In this document: positions 14,653 to 18,215 of the stretch, piece after piece
Layout: every line of letters begins with the position of its first letter
Numbering within the stretch: position 1 is the stretch's first letter
NCBI GenBank assembly: GCA_013153675.1
Contig: JAADEA010000062.1
Coordinates: 1-18,215, forward strand
Source: Campylobacterota bacterium
GTDB lineage: Bacteria; Campylobacterota; Campylobacteria; Campylobacterales; Sulfurovaceae
Direction: 5' to 3'
DNA length: 18,215 nt
Notes under the pieces: model-generated
Told to the model about the DNA's origin: nothing
Database searches by the model: none
Seen by the model: the letters and a program-made list of their open reading frames with translations, nothing else
Made by a program: the position numbers and the translations under genes

Positions 14653-14792
14653 TCAATATCCCACCTCTTATCACCATCGCCGGTTTCTCCGGCATTGCTT
14701 CTTTTAATAGTAGTTCTTAACTCTTTAATAAGTAAAAACAAAACTATAATAGTCAAAATTCCAGCAAATATTTTTGTTACTATTACCCACAT
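14649..14792 (-). CDS. 47-aa single-helix membrane protein, convergent with the beta-barrel gene
   Basis: A short gene that is easy to miss. The protein starts MWVIVTKIFAGILTIIVLFL, one strongly hydrophobic helix at about 3-22, then a positively charged KELRTTIKR and a polar, acidic tail ending KRWDID. The orientation rule favours the N-terminus outside or in a short periplasmic end and the basic tail inside. AAAGGA lies seven bases before the ATG. Its TAA and the TAA of the beta-barrel gene overlap head-on by four bases, an arrangement seen at other gene ends in this window, which supports it being real. The family is not recognised. The GC-rich hairpin at 14679-14693 lies inside its codons (NAGETG). 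Confidence 0.6.
   Translation of the reverse strand: MWVIVTKIFAGILTIIVLFLLIKELRTTIKRSNAGETGDGDKRWDID
14679..14693. terminator. Possible weak terminator hairpin of the beta-barrel gene
   Basis: GCCGG-tttct-CCGGC, 27 bases after the beta-barrel stop and followed on the plus strand by attgcttctttt. The stem is GC-rich but short and the T run is interrupted, so it is a weak intrinsic terminator at best. It also falls inside the convergent 47-aa frame. Confidence 0.35.
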
Positions 14793-14818
14793 TTTTAGTT
14801 CCTTTCATCTTTTAATGC

Positions 14819-14824
14819 TATAAT
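14819..14824 (+). promoter_or_regulatory. -10 box placing the alr transcript start at its ATG
   Basis: A perfect TATAAT (tgctataatc) ends only six bases before the alr ATG at 14831. The predicted +1 is therefore the A of the start codon, i.e. a leaderless mRNA. No Shine-Dalgarno precedes this ATG, which agrees. Confidence 0.55.
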
Positions 14825-14830
14825 CTTAAT

Positions 14831-15832
14831 ATGGCTTACATAAAAATTAAGAAAGAAAATTTTTATCATAATTTATCTTTACTCTCTAAAAAAGCTCAAG
14901 GCAAAGAGAGGTTAGCTGTAGTTTTAAAAGATAATGCCTATGGTCATGGAATAGAGCTTATAGCAAAATTATCATCTAATTTTGGAATTAAAGATGCTGT
15001 TGTAATAGATAACAAAGAAGCTTTTAAGATAAAAGATCTATTTAAAAATATTTTAGTTTTAAACGATCATCCTACAAGAGTTAAAAATTTTACCTACGCA
15101 ATTAAAGATATAAAAGAATTATATACTCTAAAACCCCACTTTAAAATTGAACTTAAAATTGATACAGGAATGCATAGAAATGGTATTGAATTTACTCAAT
15201 TTTACAAAGCACTCTCTTTAGCCAAAAAGAAAAATTTAAATGTAGTTGGTCTATTTACCCACTTTAGAAGTGCAGATATATTAAGCAGCGAATATTTTTG
15301 GCAAAAAAAGAGATGGGAAGAGGTAAAAAGAGTTGCAAAAAGATTTTTTAAAAAGGTGAGATTCCATAGCCACAATAGTGCAGCTCTAATTAGAAGCAAA
15401 AGCTTTAATGAAGATTTAGCACGTGTTGGAATAGCAATTTATGGATATAATGAATTGCCAAAAGTATATGATCCCTTTTTGCTAAAACCAATTATATCTC
15501 TTTGGGCAAAAAAAGTATCTACAAGAAGATTAAAAAAAGGCGAAAGAGTAGGTTATGGAGGAGATTTTATAGCTCCAAGGGATATGGTTGTTTCCACATA
15601 TGATTTAGGATATGGAGATGGTTGGTTTAGAGGAGATAGTAAAAGAGCTTTTGTTATAAAAGAAGGTATTCCTATTTTAGGAAGAGTTTCAATGGATTTT
15701 ATCTCTCTTGAATCTATAAAAAAAGAGGTATTGATTTTTGATAATGCAAAAGAGGTAGCAGAGCACTTTAATACAATTAGCTATGAGATAACAACCTCTC
15801 TCTCCCCTACTCTAAAAAGAGTAGTAATTTGA
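14831..15832 (+). CDS. alr: Alanine racemase
   Basis: PLP enzyme interconverting L- and D-alanine for peptidoglycan. The PLP lysine is Lys33 in VVLKDNAYGHG and the opposing catalytic tyrosine is Tyr242 in RVGYGGDF. Other family blocks: KIDTGMHRNGIE, FHSHNSAALIR, EDLARVGIAIYGY, YDLGYGDGWFRG and ILGRVSMDFISL. At 333 aa it is some 25 residues shorter than E. coli Alr, and the C-terminal beta domain is compact but complete (ISYEITTSLSPTLKRV). The ATG is probably both translation start and transcription start. It is divergent from the 47-aa gene and not in an operon with ddl or mur genes here. Confidence 0.96.
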   Translation: MAYIKIKKENFYHNLSLLSKKAQGKERLAVVLKDNAYGHGIELIAKLSSNFGIKDAVVIDNKEAFKIKDLFKNILVLNDHPTRVKNFTYAIKDIKELYTLKPHFKIELKIDTGMHRNGIEFTQFYKALSLAKKKNLNVVGLFTHFRSADILSSEYFWQKKRWEEVKRVAKRFFKKVRFHSHNSAALIRSKSFNEDLARVGIAIYGYNELPKVYDPFLLKPIISLWAKKVSTRRLKKGERVGYGGDFIAPRDMVVSTYDLGYGDGWFRGDSKRAFVIKEGIPILGRVSMDFISLESIKKEVLIFDNAKEVAEHFNTISYEITTSLSPTLKRVVI

Positions 15833-15885
15833 AACACTCTAAATTTTTTAACCGATAATTCAGATAATTTTACTCCTATTTAGGC

Positions 15886-15891
15886 TATAAT
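15886..15891 (+). promoter_or_regulatory. -10 box for tpx
   Basis: TATAAT in aggctataattt, 44 bases before the tpx ATG, giving a start near 15898. No clear -35 is present. The alr-tpx gap (15833-15935) contains no gene. Confidence 0.55.
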
Positions 15892-15897
15892 TTTTCA

Positions 15898-15912
15898 ACA
15901 CCTTTTTGGTGT
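15898..15912 (+). promoter_or_regulatory. Hairpin at the 5' end of the tpx message
   Basis: ACACC-ttttt-GGTGT, a perfect 5-bp stem starting at the predicted +1 of tpx. A terminal stem of this kind can protect a message from 5'-end-dependent decay. It is too short and lacks a T run to terminate alr transcription. Confidence 0.4.
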
Positions 15913-15935
15913 AACCCCAAAATAAGGATAGAAAT

Positions 15936-16454
15936 ATGGCAACTGTTAAATTAAAAGGAAATGATGTAAGATTAGAAGGAAATGAGGTAAATGTTGGAGA
16001 TAAAGCTCCAGAAGTTACAGTAGTAAAATCTGATGATCTAAGTGATATTAAAGTTGGTGGTGCAAAAGACAAAGCTCAAATGTTAATTGTTGTTCCATCT
16101 CTTGATACTCCAGTTTGTGCTACTGAGACTGCTAAATTTAATAAAGAAGCAGCAGCTATTGATGGAGTAGAGGTAACTGTTATCTCTATGGACCTACCAT
16201 TTGCAGCTAAAAGATTTTGTTCAACTGAAGGAATTGAAAATCTAACAGTAGCAAGCGATTTTAGAAACAAAGATTTTGGAAAATCTTATGGAGTATTAAT
16301 TGCTGAGGGTCCTCTTGCTGGAGTATTAGCAAGAGTTATTTTTGTAATTGATAAAGATGGAAATGTAGTATATAAACAAGTAGTTCCAGAAATTACTGAA
16401 GAGCCAAACTATGAAGAGGCTCTAAATGCTGCTAAAGAAGCTGCAGCTAAGTAA
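15936..16454 (+). CDS. tpx: Thiol peroxidase (atypical 2-Cys peroxiredoxin)
   Basis: Cytoplasmic or periplasm-facing peroxidase that reduces hydrogen and alkyl peroxides using thioredoxin. It has the Tpx pattern: GDKAPEVTVV at the start, peroxidatic Cys61 in PSLDTPVCATET, resolving Cys95 in KRFCSTEGI, and the closing ARVIFVIDKDGNVVYKQVV. The positions of both cysteines agree with E. coli Tpx. The length (172 aa) is normal. AAGGA upstream of ATG is a good ribosome site. The codons look well used and the protein is likely abundant. It has its own promoter and a strong hairpin directly after its stop, so it is probably monocistronic or only partly read through into the dipeptidase gene. Confidence 0.96.
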   Translation: MATVKLKGNDVRLEGNEVNVGDKAPEVTVVKSDDLSDIKVGGAKDKAQMLIVVPSLDTPVCATETAKFNKEAAAIDGVEVTVISMDLPFAAKRFCSTEGIENLTVASDFRNKDFGKSYGVLIAEGPLAGVLARVIFVIDKDGNVVYKQVVPEITEEPNYEEALNAAKEAAAK

Positions 16455-16464
16455 TTAATTTTTA

Positions 16465-16487
16465 AAAGAGGAGTTTTGCTCCTCTTT
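16465..16487 (+). terminator. Strong hairpin between tpx and the dipeptidase gene
   Basis: AAAGAGGAG (16465-16473) pairs perfectly with CTCCTCTTT (16479-16487) around TTTTG. The stem is that of a terminator, but the expected T run is missing (aagagtaaaa follows). It may cause partial termination, mark an RNA-processing point, or protect the tpx 3' end. The next gene's AAGAG ribosome site begins immediately after the stem. Confidence 0.5.
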
Positions 16488-16499
16488 AAGAGTAAAATT

Positions 16500-17678
16500 A
16501 TGATAGACAGAGTTTTAGAGATTTTCTTAGAAATTACAAAACTACCCCATTGTAGTGGAGATACCTTAGCAATTAGAGAGTATATAAAAAACCATGCAAA
16601 AAAACTTTCATACAAAATTAAAGAAGATAGTGCCCACAATCTCTTAGCATATAAAAAAGAGCCTAAACTATCTTTTCAAAGCCATATGGATATGGTATGT
16701 GTAGGGAAGGCTCCTAATATAAAAACTATTATAAAAGATGGTTGGATAGAGGCTAAAGATTCTTCACTTGGGGCTGATAATGGTATTGGTATTGCAATAA
16801 TGCTCTATTTAATGGAAAATTACGATAATTTAGAATTTCTATTTACAAATGATGAAGAGATTGGATTAATTGGAGCATTTAATTTAGAACTTCCTTTACA
16901 ATCAAAATATTTAATTAATTTAGATAGTGAAGATGAGAATATATATATTGGATGTGCTGGAGGCGTTGAAGCAAATATAACCTATCCAATAAAAAAAGAG
17001 AAAAAAAAGGGATTTATATTTGATATTGAAATTACTAATCTTCCAGGCGGTCATAGCGGAGTTGATATAGATAAAGATATTCCAAATGCTATAAAATTAT
17101 TATCTCATAAAGTAGATTCTATTACAAATTTTAGCGGAGGAGAGAGAATCAATTCTATTCCAACTTCAGCCTTTGCCAAAGAGTTTAGAGAATCTAAATA
17201 TGGAAAAGAGGTAGAACTCTTTTCAAAAGATTATATAGAATTTATAAGGTCATTGCCAAATGGCGTTATTAGTTATGATAAAGAGTTTAATGTAGTCTCA
17301 CAATCTATAAATTTAGCTTTAGTCAATAATGAAAATATACATTTATATTTAAGAGCAAACTCTAATGAAGAGTTAGAAGAGCTAAAAAAGCTAATTAACA
17401 AACTGCCTTTAATAAATATTAAATACTCAAATCAATATCCAGCATGGAAACCAAAAGTTACAAAACTTGCTAAAATTTTTAAAGAGATCTCTAAAAGCAA
17501 TTACAAAGTTATTCATGCAGGATTAGAGTGTTCAATTTTAACCTCAAAATATCCAAATATAGAGATTATATCAGTTGGTCCAATTATTCAAAATCCTCAC
17601 TCAATTAGAGAGAGGGTAAAAATAGAATCAATTGCTACTCTTTTAAAAAATTTAGAGAAGCTAATTGAAACAATATAA
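16500..17678 (+). CDS. pepD: M20-family dipeptidase (PepD-type), short lid
   Basis: Zinc dipeptidase resembling cytosol non-specific/aminoacyl-histidine dipeptidase. Metal and catalytic residues are in order: His62 and Asp64 (SHMDMV), Asp93 (GADNGIG), Glu119-Glu120 (NDEEIG), Asp142 (LDSEDE) and His367 (NPHSIRE). LPGGHSGVDI and the VIHAGLECSIL segment are PepD-specific. At 392 aa it is nearly 100 residues shorter than E. coli PepD. The loss appears to be in the lid/dimerisation domain, where the text between GGERINSIP and SLPNGVI is cut down. I chose ATG 16500 with AAGAG seven bases upstream. The frame extends to TTG 16476, but that start would lie within the preceding hairpin. It follows tpx by 45 bases. 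Confidence 0.88.
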   Translation: MIDRVLEIFLEITKLPHCSGDTLAIREYIKNHAKKLSYKIKEDSAHNLLAYKKEPKLSFQSHMDMVCVGKAPNIKTIIKDGWIEAKDSSLGADNGIGIAIMLYLMENYDNLEFLFTNDEEIGLIGAFNLELPLQSKYLINLDSEDENIYIGCAGGVEANITYPIKKEKKKGFIFDIEITNLPGGHSGVDIDKDIPNAIKLLSHKVDSITNFSGGERINSIPTSAFAKEFRESKYGKEVELFSKDYIEFIRSLPNGVISYDKEFNVVSQSINLALVNNENIHLYLRANSNEELEELKKLINKLPLINIKYSNQYPAWKPKVTKLAKIFKEISKSNYKVIHAGLECSILTSKYPNIEIISVGPIIQNPHSIRERVKIESIATLLKNLEKLIETI

Positions 17679-17700
17679 GCAAAGGTTATATTTATTATAA

Positions 17701-17714
17701 TTGATTTAAATCAA
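17701..17714 (+). promoter_or_regulatory. FNR-type binding site
   Basis: TTGAT-TTAA-ATCAA matches the FNR half-sites TTGAT-N4-ATCAA exactly and is part of a 16-base perfect palindrome (17700-17715). Its centre is 41.5 bp upstream of the start predicted from the -10 box at 17737-17742, the position of class II FNR/CRP activation. The regulator in this organism is not in the window. Confidence 0.65.
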
Positions 17715-17736
17715 TTTCTTACTATCAATTTAAGTT

Positions 17737-17742
17737 TATAAT
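17737..17742 (+). promoter_or_regulatory. -10 box of the DUF2249-like gene
   Basis: TATAAT in gtttataattc, 26 bases before ATG 17769, predicting +1 at about 17749. No independent -35 hexamer is seen, as expected where an activator sits over that region. Confidence 0.6.
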
Positions 17743-17768
17743 TCAATATCTTAAAAATAGGAGTGAAA

Positions 17769-18110
17769 ATGTCTGAATTAAAAAAAGAAGAGATCAAAGT
17801 AGAAGGTGCAACAGTTCCTTTCTTTACATATAAAATAGGTGATACTCAATATTTTGAGTTTGATACAAGTAGATGTGGACCACCAGAACCAATGGTAAAT
17901 GCAATGGCTGGATTAAAATTGATAGATTCTCCAAACAAAAAACTTGTAATGATTAATCATAAAACTCCAATGGGACTCTTAGATAAAATTGGTAAAAACT
18001 ACAATATTGAAAAGGAAGAGCTTCCAGATGGCAGAGTTAAATTAATTTTTAGTTATAAAGAGGGGGAGAGTGAAAAAGCAAATTTAGATGATCCAAGTTG
18101 TAATGGATAG
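17769..18110 (+). CDS. DUF2249-like small cytoplasmic protein
   Basis: 113 aa, no signal or membrane segment. The motif FDTSRCGPPEPMVNAMAGL, followed by VMINHKTPMGLLDKI and DGRVKLIF, resembles DUF2249 proteins (TusA-like two-layer fold, signature of the LDxRGLPPPEPM kind). The fold is related to sulfur-carrier TusA, and Cys in RCGPPEP would occupy the region where TusA has its reactive cysteine, so redox or sulfur chemistry is possible but not shown. A second cysteine lies three residues from the C-terminus (SCNG). AGGAG at 17759-17763 sits five bases before ATG 17769; a GTG two codons earlier is too close to that site. An FNR-type promoter drives it, and a membrane-protein gene starts three bases after its stop. 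Confidence 0.65.
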   Translation: MSELKKEEIKVEGATVPFFTYKIGDTQYFEFDTSRCGPPEPMVNAMAGLKLIDSPNKKLVMINHKTPMGLLDKIGKNYNIEKEELPDGRVKLIFSYKEGESEKANLDDPSCNG

Positions 18111-18113
18111 ATA

Positions 18114-18215
18114 ATGTTTAATATCTCAAAAGATTATGCTCCCCCTTTTAAAATGATTGCTCCCTTTTTTATTGCAGGGAGCATTTTTTATTTTATCTCA
18201 ATGGTTTCTCTTTTA
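18114..18215 (+). CDS. N-terminus of a membrane protein, cut by the window edge
   Basis: An open frame of 34 codons running off the right edge, starting three bases after the DUF2249-like gene. It begins MFNISKDYAPPFKMIAPFF and continues into a hydrophobic helix (AGSIFYFISMVSLL), so it is an inner-membrane protein. The ribosome site is weak (GGAT), which suggests translational coupling. The family cannot be named from 34 residues. Being in the same transcription unit, it probably shares the FNR-type control. A terminator-shaped stem lies within its codons (18158-18189). Confidence 0.6.
   Translation, partial: MFNISKDYAPPFKMIAPFFIAGSIFYFISMVSLL

Noticed and set aside
16476..16499. TTG start eight codons upstream of the dipeptidase ATG
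   Set aside because: It lies in the loop and right arm of the intergenic hairpin and lacks a ribosome site; ATG 16500 has AAGAG at a normal distance.
1..18215. CRISPR array, tRNA, insertion sequence, prophage or toxin-antitoxin pair
   Set aside because: No regularly spaced repeats, no tRNA cloverleaf other than the tmRNA ends, no transposase or integrase motifs, and no paired small genes of that kind were seen.

Overview
This AT-rich window reads as a chromosomal segment of a Campylobacterota (epsilonproteobacterial) genome. The pointers are a short (280 aa) biotin synthase next to topA, a RuvB and a thiol peroxidase of the type found in that group, a tmRNA whose degradation tag (ANNTDYRPAYAAA) resembles the Helicobacter tag, promoters with strong TATAAT -10 boxes but mostly no -35, and very tight gene packing. 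Genus cannot be fixed from the sequence. No transposase, CRISPR array, phage gene, rRNA or tRNA was seen.

Layout. (1) 1-4762, plus strand: topA, a YfcE-type phosphodiesterase, bioB and a CPA2-type cation/proton antiporter, packed end to end with a probable internal promoter before bioB. (2) 4763-7921, minus strand: panB, a small BON-domain lipoprotein, ruvB and an AI-2E/PerM-family membrane protein, apparently one operon using TTG starts for the last two genes. (3) 7922-10012, plus strand: trpA and lgt, then ssrA (tmRNA) behind two near-consensus sigma70 promoters. (4) 10066-13892: the two enzymes converting agmatine to putrescine (aguB and aguA), both on the minus strand and separated by a plus-strand accessory insert. 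The insert holds a small secreted protein, a compact hairpin-rich patch, a CAP-domain secreted protein and a host-attachment-like protein. (5) 14044-18215: a small outer-membrane beta-barrel protein, a convergent 47-aa single-helix membrane protein, alr (probably leaderless), tpx, a short-lid PepD-type dipeptidase, and a DUF2249-like protein followed by the start of a membrane protein, cut by the window edge.

Most of the window is housekeeping: DNA topology and repair, biotin, pantothenate and tryptophan synthesis, lipoprotein maturation, ribosome rescue, polyamine synthesis, cell-wall D-alanine and peroxide defence. The best regulatory signal is upstream of the DUF2249-like gene. A perfect TTGAT-N4-ATCAA palindrome is centred 41.5 bp before the predicted start of transcription, the geometry of a class II FNR/CRP-activated promoter. 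The accessory insert between aguB and aguA is the least explained stretch. I do not see convincing evidence of a new multi-gene system. The items worth checking are the hairpin patch at 11348-11429, the shared CCATAAWATGG sites, the leaderless alr, the unannotated 47-aa gene and the FNR-type operon at the right edge.
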